Shown here: positions 49,693 to 62,266 of the stretch, piece after piece
Position numbering within the stretch: the first letter of the stretch is position 1
Layout of the letters: every line of letters starts with the position of its first letter
DNA from: Rebecca billardiae RCC1528
Lineage: Eukaryota; Haptophyta
DNA length: 64,000 bases
NCBI GenBank assembly: GCA_965240325.2
Contig: OZ251244.1
Location: forward strand, 496,001 to 560,000
Direction: 5' to 3'
Notes under the pieces: generated by a model
Told to the model about the DNA's origin: nothing
Seen by the model: the letters and a program-made list of their open reading frames with translations, nothing else
The model's database searches: none
Made by a program: the position numbers and the translations under genes

Positions 49693-52600
49693 CGCCCTCG
49701 CTCCCGCCGCCCACGCCGCCGCCGCCCTCGCCGCCGCCGCCGAGCCCGCCGCCGCCGAGCCGCGTGAACACGACCAACTACCGCGCGGTCGTCGACGTGC
49801 CGCGCACGCTGCACCTGGGCGCGTGGTGGCTGCCCGCCGGCTCCGCGGCCAAGTGGGCGGCCGCGCCGGACGGCGGCGGCGGGCTCGAGGGCATCAACTG
49901 CTCGCTGCCCGCGGACGCGGCGCTCGGCGGCGAGCAGCTCGTCGACGCCGAGGGCAACGTCACCTTCACGCTGGGCGTGGCCGCGTGGCGCCTCGGCTTC
50001 TGCTACTTTGCGCCGCCCGGCTCGGCCTCGCCCGGCGCGGGCGCGTGGACGCTCGAGAGCACGCTGCTGCTCGACGCGCTGGCCGTGCTCACGCAGTCGA
50101 GGGCCGTCGCGGTCGCGGGCGTGCCCGCGCGCGTCGCGCTCGGCGGCGTGGGCGTGGGCACGGGCGACGCGGTCAAGTGGGTCGCCGCGGCCGAGCTCGC
50201 CGCCGCCGGCGGCTCGTGCGACGGCGCGCTGTCCGCGCACGACGGCGGAGGCGCGCTGCAGCTCGTGGGCGCGCGCGTCGAGCCGACCTTCCCCGCGACC
50301 GCATCGGGGCTGGCGCTGTGCCACCGCTTCGCCGGCTTCGAGGCGTTCAAGCTGTACGCGCAGCTCACGCTCGACGTGTACGGGCTGGACGCCGGCCCGC
50401 TCGCCTTCTCCGTCGTCGCGGGCGCGTCCACGTCCGTGGCGCTCTCCGGCGCCGGGCTGGGCGCGGCCGACTCGCTCAAGTGGGTGCGGCCGGGCGCGAC
50501 GAGCTGCGCGGACGCGCCGCGCGCCGCGTACGGCGGCGCGGTCGCCATGGGCGCGGGCGGCGCGAGCGCCGCGTTCAGGCCGACGCTCGGCGCGCTCGGC
50601 CTGCAGCTGTGCTACAAGTTCGGCTCGCAGCCGCACGCGCTCTACCCCAACCACACGCTGGACGTGCTGCAGGCGCAGACGCCCGCAGCCACGGTCGCGG
50701 TCGCGGGCGTAGCCGAGCGCGTGGAGTTTGGAGGGACCGGGCTGGCGCCGGGCGACCTCGCGTTCTGGCTGCCGCCCGGCGCCGCGTCGTGCGACCCGAC
50801 GCTGGGCGCGAGCGCGGTGCAGCCGCTTGACGCCGCGCTCGGCGCCTCGTTCACCGTCGCCGCGCCCGCGCGCGCGCACGCCCTCTGCTTCTCGCACGGC
50901 GGCGGTGGCGGCTCGTACACGCGGTACGGCTCAATCGCGCTGCACGTGCACGCGGTGCTCTCGCCGAGCGGCACGCGCGCGGTGGCGGGCGTGGCCGAGG
51001 CGGTCGAGTTTGACGGCGTCGGTCTCGCGCCGGGTGACCGCTTCTTCTGGGCCGAGGCCGAGGCGGACTGCCTCGCGGGCGCCGCGCGCGGTGTCTACGG
51101 CGGCGCGCTCAACGTGAGTGTGCCGCGCACCTCGGCCGAGTTCACGCTGCTCGCGCCCGCGCCGGCCGGCGGCGTGCTCGGCCTATGCTACGAGTTCGCG
51201 GGCGAGCCGTGGGCGTGGTACCCGGGCCTGGCGCTGCAGACGCTGCACGTGAGCGGTCCCGCGGCGAGCGCCGTGGTGGTCGACGTGGCCGAGACGATCG
51301 CCTTTGCCGGCACCGGCGTGGGCGCGGGCGACGCGGCCAAGTGGGTGGGCGCGGACGCGACGGACTGCGCCGAGACGCCCGCGGGCTACGGCGGCGAGCA
51401 GGCCGTCTCGGCGTCGGGCGAGGCGAGCTTCACGCTGAGCGCCGCCGGGCTGGGCCTGCAGCTGTGCTACGCGTTCGCGGGCGAGCCGTTCCGGCTGTAC
51501 GGCCCGGCGGAGGGCGTGGCGCGGCTGCTCGACGCGCACGAGGTGCAGGGCCCCGCGGCCACGGTCGCGGTCGTCGGCGTCGCCGAGAGCGTCGGCTTCA
51601 GCGGCGTGGGGATCGGCGAGGGCGACACGGCGTACTGGGTCTCGTCGTCCGCGAGCTCGTGCGGCTCCGAGGCGCCGCTCGCCGCGTACGGCGGCGAGCA
51701 GGCCGTCTCGGCCGCGGGCGTGGCGAGCTTTGCGCTCGCGCAGACGAGCGTCGCCGACCCGAGCGGCCTGCGGCTGTGCTTTGCGTTTGCGGGCGAGCCG
51801 TACAAGCTGTACGCGGGCGTGGTGCTGCACGCGTACGACGTGGACGGCCCGGCGTTCACGCGCGTCGTCGCGGGCGTGGCCGAGGCCGTCGCCTTCTCCG
51901 GGTACGGCGTGGGCGCGGGCGACACGGCCAAGTGGGTGGGCGCCGACGCGGCCGACTGCGGCAGCACGGTGAGCGGGTACGGCGGCGCGCAGAACGTGTC
52001 GAGCGGCGGCGCGGCCACATTCGACGTGCAGACCCCCGACCTCGGGCTGCGGCTGTGCTACGCGTTCGGTGGCGAGCCGTTCAAGCTGTATGCCGGCCTC
52101 ACGCTCGACGCGCCCTCGGTGCTCGCGCCCAACCGCACCGTGTTTGTCGTGGGCGTGGCCGAGTCGGTCACGTTTGGCGGCGTCGGGCTGAGCGATGCCG
52201 ACGAGGCGTTCTGGCGGCCGAGCCCGGCGGCGTGCGCGGCCGGGCCGGTCGCCTCGCTCGGCGGCGCGGTCGCCGTCTCCGCCGCGGGGCTCGCCACCTT
52301 TGCGTTCAGCGCGCCCGAGCTCGAGCTCGAGCTTTGCTACAGGCACGGCACCGAGCCGGCCGCGCGGTACGCCCGCCTCCGCGCGCGCGCGGCGCAGGTG
52401 CAGGGCCCGAGCGGCACGCGCGCGGTGGTGGGCGTGAACGAGACGATCCAGCTCGAGGGCGTCGGCCTCGCGCCGGGCGACGCCCTCTTCTGGGCCGAGG
52501 CCGAGGCGGACTGCCTCGCGGGCGCCGCGCGCGCGGTCTACGGCGGCGTGTCGGTGCTGGACGCGCAGCTGCGCGCCAACGTGAGTCTGCTCGCGCCCGC

Positions 52601-55600
52601 GCCGGCCGGCGGCGTGCTCGGCCTGTGCTACGAGTTCGCGGGCGAGCCGTGGGCGTGGTACCCGGGCCTGGCGCTGCAGACGCTGCACGTGAGCGGCCCC
52701 GCGGCGAGCGCCGTGGTGGTCGACGTGGCCGAGACGATCGCCTTTGCCGGCACCGGCGTGGGCGCGGGCGACGCGGCCAAGTGGGTGGGCGCGGACGCGA
52801 CGGACTGCGCCGAGACGCCCGCGGGCTACGGCGGCGAGCAGGCCGTCTCGGCGTCGGGCGAGGCGAGCTTCACGCTGAGCGCCGCCGGGCTGGGCCTGCA
52901 GCTGTGCTACGCGTTCGCGGGCGAGCCGTTCCGGCTGTACGGCCCGGCGGAGGGCGTTGCGCGGCTGCTCGACGCGCGCGAGGTGCAGGGCCCCGCGGCC
53001 ACGGTCGCGGTCGTCGGCGTCGCCGAGAGCGTCGGCTTCAGCGGCGTGGGGATCGGCGAGGGCGACACGGCGTACTGGGTCTCGTCGTCCGCGAGCTCGT
53101 GCGGCTCCGAGGCGCCGCTCGCCGCGTACGGCGGCGAGCAGGCCGTCTCGGCCGCGGGCGTGGCGAGCTTTGCGCTCGCGCAGACGAGCGTCGCCGACCC
53201 GAGCGGCCTGCGATTGTGCTTTGCGTTTGCGGGCGAGCCGTACAAGCTGTACGCGGGCGTGGTGCTGCACGCGTACGACGTGGACGGCCCGGCGTTCACG
53301 CGCGTCGTCGCGGGCGTGGCCGAGGCCGTCACCTTCTCCGGCTACGGCGTGGGCGCGGGCGACACGGCCAAGTGGGTGGGCGCGGACGCGGCCGACTGCG
53401 GCAGCACGGTGAGCGGGTACGGCGGCATGCGCACCGTCGGCGCGGGCGGCGGCGCGACCGCCGCCTTCTCCACGCCGGGCGTGGGGCTGCGGCTGTGCTA
53501 CCGCTTCGCGGGCGAGCCGTTCAAGCTGTACGCCGGCCTCACGCTCGACGCGCTGCGCGTCGCCACGCCGGCCTCGACGCTCGCCGTCGTGGGCGTGGCC
53601 GAGCCGGTCACGTTTGGCGGCGTCGGGCTGAGCGCGGGTGATGAGGCGTTCTGGGCGCCGTACAACGGCACGGCGATCGACTGCGCGGAGGGGCCGGCGG
53701 CGGGCGACCCGTACGGCGGGCTGCAGACGCTCGACGCAGCGCTCACGGCGAGCTTCACCTTCAGCGCGGCGCACGCCGACCTGCGCCTGTGCTTCCGCCA
53801 CCACGACGAGCCGCGTGTGTACCGCGCGGCCGTGCGGCTGCTCGCGGCCGAGGTGCAGGGCCCCGCCTTCACCGTCGCGGTCGCGGGCGTGGCGGAGGCG
53901 GTGCCGCTGGCGGGCGTGGGGCTCGGCGCGAACGACGCGGCGTACTGGGTCGCCGACGCGTCGGCGTGCGACGCCGCGGGCGCGGGCGCCGACGCGTCGC
54001 TCGGCGGCGCGTTCGCCGTCTCGGCGTCGGCCGTGGGGCGCTTCACGCCGAGCGCCACCGGCGCCGGCCTCTCGCTTTGCTACCGCTTCGCGGCCGAGGC
54101 GTGGCGGCACTACCCCGGCGTGACGCTCGACGTCTACGCGCTGAGCGCCTTCAGCGGCGGGCGGCGCGCCGTCGTGGGCGAGCGCAAGGCCCTCACCTTC
54201 TCCGGCTTTGGCGTCGCGCCGGGCGACGCCGCGTACTGGGTGCCCGCGGGCACGGGCGCGTGCGCGGCCGAGCCGCCGCTCGTGCAGTGGGGCGGGCACA
54301 AGGCGCTGGGCGCGGGCCTCGGCGCGTCGTTCACCTTCCTGCCCGGCACGGGCGGCCTCGGGTACGCGCTGTGCTACCGCTTCCGCGCCGAGCCCTTCGC
54401 GCTGTACGCCAACCTGACGGTGGACGCGCTCGAGATCAGCGGCCCGTTTGTGGTGATCGCGGTCGTCACGTTCGAGGAGACGATCCCCTTCGAGGGCGTC
54501 GGGATGGGCGAGGGCGACGAGGCGTTCTTCCTCACGGCGGGGAGCACGGCGAGCTGCGCGCAGTCGACCGCGGCGAGCGGGCGCGCGAGCGGCGCGGCCA
54601 ACGCGCTGGTGAGCGCTGCGGGCGAGGCCTCATTCACCTTTGGCGCGGTCGCGACCGGCCACCGTGTCTGCTACAGGTTTGGCAGCGCATCCGAGGGGTT
54701 GCCCTGGCGCCAGTTCTCCGCGCTCACGCTCTCGGTGACGGTGCCGGACGACCCGTTCGCGCTCGCCGACTTCAGCGGGCTCGCGCCCGTCGCCGCGCCC
54801 ATCGGCACCGCCTTCGGGTCCACCAGCGTCACCGTGTTTGGCTCGGGCTTTGAGCTGGGCGCGCAGAGCAAGGCGGGCATCATCCACTGCGTGTTTGGCG
54901 AGGGCGCCGAGCAGCGGCTCGTGCTCGTCGACTCGATCTCGCCGACGGAGATCGTGTGCACCGCGCCCACGCTCGACGCGCCGGCGGTGACCTCGCTCGC
55001 GCTCGTCGCGGACGAGAACGACGCGGACGGCGAGCCGCGCGAGCCCATCGCCATCACCAACGTGTTCGCCTTCTTCGACATGGACGCCGTCTCCGTGCGC
55101 GCGCTCGCGCCGCCGGGCGCGCCCAAGGGCACAAGCGCCGTGCAGCTCGCGGTGGTCGGCACGAACTTCTCGGACTTTGGCGGGCTGGCGTGCGCGTTCA
55201 TCGGCGACAACTTCGCCGGCGGGCGCGCCGAGGTCGGCGCCACGCTGCCCGACTCGGGCACGTCCGAGCTGCTCTGCGCCGCGCCGTACATCTCGCCGAC
55301 CGCGTCCGCGCAGCCGATCGCGGTCGAGGTGTCGCTCAACGGCCAGGCCTTCACCGACGACGGCGTGCCGTTCACGCTGTACACGGCGCTGCTCGAGGCG
55401 GGCGCGCCGAACGGCGCGGCGCTCGGCGGCAGCGGCGCCGCGCTCACGCTGCGCGGCTCGGGCTTCGTCGACCTCGGCGGCGCCGCGCGCTGCTACTTCA
55501 CCGCCGCAACGGGCGGCGGCGCCGTGCACGAGGCGGCCGCGACGATTGTCGACGGCTCGGTCGCTCGGTGCGCGCGCCCGAGCGGCGCGGGCGCGGGCGC

Positions 55601-58600
55601 GTACACCGTGGCGCTCTCGCTGAACGGCGGCGTGCACCTCGTGCCGTACCTCTTCGACGCCGTCTCCTTCGAGCTGTACGACATCGCCGACGTGTCGGTC
55701 GCCAAGCTCGTGCCGCCCGGCGGCCCGGTGGCGGGCGGCACGCGCGTCACCGTGTTCGGCACGGGGTTCAAGGAGTACGGCGACGACGCGAGCGAGGCGA
55801 CCAAGCTGCTGTGCTGCGTGCTCGACCGCTCGGGCGCGTGCTTCGCCAAGGCGACGCTCCTCGCCGACGAGGCCGGGCTCAACCGCGCGCTGTGCACCGT
55901 GCCCGCGCTGGGCGTGGCGGGCAACCACACGCTCGACATCTCGCTCGCCGGCGGCAGCCTCGCATCCACCACCGATGCGGCCGTGCGCTTCGTCGTGTAC
56001 GACGAGCCGCGCGTGGACGAGATCGCGCCGGCGGAGGGCGACGCCGACGGCGGCACGCTCACGACGATCGTCGGGCAGGGCTTCGCCGCGCTCGCCGACG
56101 CGGACCTCGGGTACGGCGCGGACCCGGCGTCGTTCCTGCGCGTGCGGTACGGCCCGACGATCGCGGCCGCGCCGCTGTGGTTCAACGACACGCACGTCGT
56201 GCAGCGGTCGAGCTGGGGCGCGGAGGGGGCGGCGGCGGTGCGCGTGGCGCTGAACGGGCGGCAGTACGCGCCCGCCGCCGCGGCCGACGCCGCGACCTTC
56301 ACCTTCGTCGGCCTGCACCCGCCCGCGATCGTGGAGGCGCGCTTCAACGACGACGCGACCGCGCTGATCGTGCAGCTCGACGACCAGCCGACCGACCGCG
56401 GCGGCATGACGGGCTCGGGGCCGTGCTCGCAGGTGCTGGACAACGTGACGGTGGCGCGCATCCGCGGCGGCTTCGACGCCGAGCCCGCGTGCCACTGGTC
56501 CGACGACTCGACCATCGTCGCGCAGCTCAACTACCTGACCGAGCTCGCGCCGGGCGACAGCGTGGCTCTGCAGCGCGAGGCGATCAGGCCGCTGCTCTCG
56601 GCCGCGCCGTGCCCGACGCTCTGCGCGGACGACTCGGCGCTGATCGACGCGGACTTCCCGTGCGAGGCCTGCGTGCAGCCTACGGCGGCTTTCAACGGCC
56701 CCGCCTCCGTCTCCGACTGCCCGGGCGAGTCGATCACGCTCGACGCCTCCGGCTCGGACGGCGGCGGCATCAAGGCGCTCGCGTACCGCTGGGCGGTCGA
56801 CCCGAGCCGCTCAGACTTTGCCGACGAGCTCAACGCGATCCTCGCGTCCGAGGCGGGCGACTCGGTCACGCTGAGCGACCTGCCCGGCGCGGCGGGCTCG
56901 CAGTACGTCTTCCTGCTGCGCGTCGCCTCCTTCCTCGGCCTGCAGTCCGCGCTCGCCGAGTGGACCGTCACCAAGGTCTCGGGCGCCGCGCCCGCGCTCT
57001 CGATCGACGGGCCGTTCACGCAGCTCGTGCAGCCGGCCAACGAGCTGCTGCTGCAGGGGCGCGCGACGATCGCGGGGTGCTGGCCCGACGACGTGGACCC
57101 GACGGTGGCGTTCGCGTGGACGCACCTCGGCACGACCGACACGGCGAGCGGCGAGGCGCTCGCCCACGACCTCGGCCTGAGCGGGCTGGACAAGGTCGGG
57201 CTGATCGTGCCAGCGTTCAGCCTTACGCCCGGCCGCACGTACGCGCTGCGCCTCGACGCGACGATGGCGTCCGACACGTCGGTGGCGTCGAGCGCGGAGG
57301 TGCGGCTGCGGGTGATCCAGATGCCGCTCGCGCCGGTCATCTCCGGCGCCGACCGGCGCGTCTCCTCGCTCGCCGAGCTCGTCGTCGACGGCTCGGCGAG
57401 CTACGACCCGAACGCGCGCGCGGGCGTGGACGCGCTGCTCGCGTACGCGTGGGGCGGCACCAACCGCACCGGCGCGCCCGTCGACTTTGGCGGGCTCGGC
57501 GTGGGCACGGACGGGGCGGTGCTGCGCGTGCCGCCCGAGGCGCTGGAGCCGGGCAACTACACGCTCACGCTCACCCTCTCCAAGCCCAACATGACCGCGC
57601 AGTCCGCGTCGATCGGCGTGGAGGTGGTGTTCGAGCGCGTGCCGATCATCTCGTTTGCGCCGCTGACCGCGACCAAGTACAACGTCGAGTGGGACCTGCC
57701 GTCCGAGCGGTTCGCGCTGCAGGCGACGCTGGACGAGGGCTCGCGCGCGGACGTGGCGGCGGGGCGGCTCCGCCTCGCCTACGCCTGGCGCGCCTTCGTC
57801 GACACGCCCGCCGGCTACGTCGACGCCGGGCTCGAGCTGTCGAACGCGGAGCGCGTGACGACGACCGGCGCGGCGACACTCTCGCTCGCCTTCCGCTCGG
57901 GCACGCTGCAGCCGGGCGCGCTGTACAGCTTCGAGCTCACGGTGAGCGGCGGGGCGCGCGACGCGTTCGCCTCCGTCACGATCCGCATGAACCGGCCGCC
58001 GTACGGCGGCGGCTTCTTCGTCACGCCCAAGTCGGGCGGGCGCGCGGTGAACGACGACTTCACGCTGCACGCGACCGGCTGGACGGACGACCGAGAGGAC
58101 CTGCCGCTCTCGTACGGCTTCGAGTACCAGGAGGCGGGCACCGACGTGGTGGAGGTGCTGGAGGAGCTGGTCAAGGCGAGCACCCTGCGCGCCAAGCTGC
58201 CCGAGGGCACCCTCGCCGTCTCCGTCCGCGTCTTCGACGTGCACGGCGCGTCGACGCGCGCGAGCAGCAGCGTGGTGGTCGAGGCCGCGCAGCTTGACTG
58301 CGCGGCCGTGCAGGCCGAGCTGGACGCGGCGTACCGGGACTCGGTGTCGGGCAACGGCGGGCGCGCGCTGCGCTCGCAGTCGGCGCTCGCCAAGACGGGC
58401 GCGGCGGGCGACTGCCAGGCCGCCTCGCCGCGCCGCCGCCTGCAGCAGCAGCAGCCGTGGCGGCGGCGGCTGCAGGGCGTGGAGGACGGCGGCGCGCCGA
58501 ACGGCACCGCGGCCAACGGCACCAACGGCACCGCGCCCTTCGACTGCGCGGACGCGGAGGACGCGACGGAGGAGATGCTCTCGATCGTCGGCATCGTGGC

Positions 58601-61600
58601 GAACGCGACGGTGACCACCTCCACGCTGCGCCGCCAGCTCGCCGGCGTGCTCGCCGCCGTGCTCGGCGCGAACGCGTCGGCGCTCTCGGCGTGCGCGCAG
58701 CTCGCGGGCGTGGAGCTCGCGCTCGACGTGATCATCGAGACGACCGCCACCGGCGTCGACGCGTCGGCGGCGTCGTCGCTGTTCACGTCGATCGTGTCGG
58801 TGCTGCAGGGGAACACGACGGCGTTCGACAACGCCACGCTCGCCTCGCTCAACGCCGCGGCGACGCAGGCCGTCGCGACGATGGGCTCGTCCTTCCTCGC
58901 GTTCTCGGTCGCGGACGAGGCGAGCTCGGAGCTGAGCGCAGACAACCTCAACATGAGCGCCGCGCGCAAGTCGGGCTCGTCGGTGGCGAACGCGTCGATC
59001 GAGGGGCCGGGCGGCGCGGGCGGCGTGCTCGTGCCCTCCACCGTCTTCGACGGCCAGCTCGCCAACGAGACCGCCGCCGTCGACGTCGTGCAGTACCTCT
59101 TCTCGCGGAACACGCAGGGCGACCCGGCCGAGCAGGCGGGGCTGGGCGCGCTCACGACCGGCGTCTACTCGATCACGCTCGCCTCGTCGAGCAGCGGCGC
59201 CGAGCTGGCGATCGGCGACCTCGCCGAGCCGATCGTCGTGGCGATCCCGCTCACCAGGGAGGACGACCGCGTGTACGGGCCGGCGGGCGACTGCTCCGAG
59301 TTCGCCGCGTGCAACGGCCGCGGCGCGTGCGTGCGCGCGGACGGCGCGCCCGCGCACGGCGCCATCGGCACCGCCGCCGCCGCCAACGGCACCGCCGCCG
59401 CCGCCAACGGCACGGCCGCCGCCAACGGCACGGCCGCGGGCGGCGGCGCGGCGGCGTGCTTCTGCGACGCGCCGTGGTACGGGCCGAGCTGCCTGCTGCA
59501 GGCGGTGTGCCACTACTGGGACGTTGCCGACGAGCGCTGGTCCACCGACGGCTGCGCGACCGTGCCCGCGCCACCGGGCGGCGAGAACGGCACGCTCTAC
59601 TGCGCGTGCACGCACCTGACCGACTTTGGCGGCGTCAGCGTGCCCACCAGCCCGGAGGAGCTGCGGGAGGACGCGTCGGGGGTGACGTTCAACACGTTCG
59701 GCGCGGACGACGCCGCCGCCGTCTTCACCACGCCGCCCGACCAGCTGCTCGCGCAGAACCCGTCGATCTTCATCCTGATCGGCACGCTCAGCGGCGCGTG
59801 CCTGGCGGCCATTGCGCTCGGCTGCTGGAAGGACGGCCGCGACGACAGGCGCGCCGCGGCGAAGAAGGCGGCGGCGGAGGCGGCGAAGGCGAAGGCGGCG
59901 GACGAGCAGGCGCGCGCCGAGGCGCTCGCGCTCGCGCAGCTCTCGCGCGCCGACGCCGCCGCCGACGCGGTCGACGCGCGGCTTGAGGCGATGGACGCGG
60001 CGATGGTCGAGGCGCGGCGCAAGGCGGCGGCCGTGATGACAAGGCACGCGCGCGGCCGCACGGTGCGCAAGAAGACGGCGGCGGCGGCGGCGGCGACGGA
60101 CCCGGCGGAGCGCGCGCGGCTGCTCGAGGAGGTGCGCCGGGCCACCGCCGCCGCCCCAGCCGCCGCGCCCGCCGCCGAGCCCGCGGCGAGGAAGCAGCGG
60201 CGGCTGACGCGCGCGGTGCGCGCGCTGGTGGAGGCACTCGAGTCCGACCACACCGTCCTCGGCCTCTACTTCGGGCACGACCCGGAGATCAGGCGGCCGC
60301 AGCTGGTGATGATCCTGTTCACGCTGCTGATGCTCGAGGTGCTCGTCGAGTGCATCCTCTTCGCGCCCTCCTCCTCCTCCGCCGGCCCCGTCAACCTGAC
60401 CGTGATCGTGATCAACGCGCTCATCTGCGCGGGCGTCGCCGCGCCCGCCATCGTCCTCATGAAGGCGCTGTGGCACTGGGGCTACGAGAAGCCCGCGCCG
60501 ATCGTCGCAAGGCTGGCGAAGCTCGCGAACGTCGCGGCGCAGCCGAGCGTGCGCCAGCGCCGCCGGATGATGGTCGCCACCGCGCACGACTTTGAGGCGG
60601 TGCGACCGAGCGCGGCGGCGGGCGGCGGCGGCGGCGGCAGCTGGGGCGGCGGCAGCAGCGGCCGCGGCAGCGGCCGGGAGCGGCGGCGCGTGGCCGACGA
60701 CGGCGGCGGCGGCAGCGAGCGCGGTGCCGACGCCGGCGGCGGTGGCGATGGTGGCGATGGCGGCGCGCCGGCCGCCGCGAAGCCAGCCGGCAGCAGCAGC
60801 AGCAGCTTTGCGGCCAAGTGCCGCGCGAGCGCGCCCGCGCCCGCCGGCTGCGCCGCCGGCTGTGCCGCCTGCCCCGCCTCGCCCACGGGCCGGGGCGCGC
60901 GGCCGCCCAAGGCGTTCAAGCAGCGCTCCGCCGCCGACGCCGAGCCGGGCGCCGCGAGCGCGGAGGGCTCTGAGCGCGGCTCGGCGCGCGGCGGCTCGCC
61001 GCGGCCGCGCGGCTCGCCGCGCCTCAGCGGCGGCAGCGGGGTGGGCGGCAGCGGGATGGGCGAGGGCTCGCCTGTGCCCCGCGGGGGCGTGCGATACGCG
61101 CCCGCGCCCGGCGCGACGGCGGGCGGCGGCGCTGCCGAGGGCCCGGCCTCGCCGCCGCCCTCGCCGCCGCGCCCCGGCCGCCCGCCGGGCCGCCCGCTGC
61201 TGCGCCGCTCGCGCGCCGAGCGCAGCGCGGTGCACGCCGAGACAGCGGGCGCGGCCGCCGTGCGCTCTCCGCGCCGTGCGCCGCAGCCCGTGGCCGTACA
61301 CCCCGAGGCTGAGGAGGCGGAGGAGGCGGAGGAGGTGCGTGGGCGCTCCCAGCCGGCCGAGGGGCAGCATGCGGGAGCCGAAGGCGCGCACGCGCGCACG
61401 CCGGCCGACGGCGGCACCGCCCTCTCCAGCGGCATGCGCCGCGCGCACGCGGCCGCGCGGCTGAGGTGTGCGTTCAAAGACTCCGCCTCTGGCGCGCACT
61501 CGAGCTCGCGCGCAGCCGAGGGCGCGGCCGAGGGCGCGGAGGGCGTGAAGCGCCCTCGGCTGCACCGCGCCGCCGCCGCGCAGTGCGCCGAGCAGTGCGC

Positions 61601-62233
61601 CGCCGAGTGCGCGGCCTCGCCGCGCTCGTGGCCCGCCTCGCCCGGGGGGCCGAGCGCGCCGCACGGCGCGCCGAGCGACGCGGTGCGTCCGCGTCCGCCG
61701 CCGCCGCCGCCCGAGCGCGCGTCGACCGGCGAGGGCGGTCTGCCGCGGCCGGCCGGCGGCGGCGCCCACGCCGACTCGGCCGCGGCCGGCCGAGCCGCGC
61801 CCGAGCCGCGCGCCGTGCTCGTGCGCACGCCGAGCCGCGACCGGCCGCGGCAGCCCGCCCACGCCGACTCGGCCGCAGCTCGCCCAGCCGCGCCCGAGCC
61901 GCGCGCTGCGCTTGTGCGCACGCCGAGTCGCGACGTCTCGCGCCCGCTCCCGCGCACGGCGAGCTACGAGATCATGACGCGCAACGCGGGCTGCGCGGCC
62001 GCGCTCGCGTACGCCAACCCGCCGCCGCGTACGCTCCCGCCGCCGCCGCCCAGGCCGCCGCGCGTCGACTCGTCCGGCGGCGGCGCCGGCGGCGGCGCCG
62101 CCGTCACGCCCGCGCCGTCGGGCGCGCCGGCGTCCGCGGCCGCGGCCGCGGGCGCTGGCGCGGGCAGCTGTGCGCGCGTGCAGCCCACGCCCACGGTGGG
62201 CGCGAGTGCGGCCGCGAGCGTGGTGGCCGCCGT

Positions 62234-62266
<33 letters not shown>

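Noticed and set aside
51183-54299. 1,038-codon minus-strand and 818-codon plus-frame ORFs over the 17-repeat array
   Set aside because: Shadow frames of the repeat array. They show repeat periodicity only because the DNA does.
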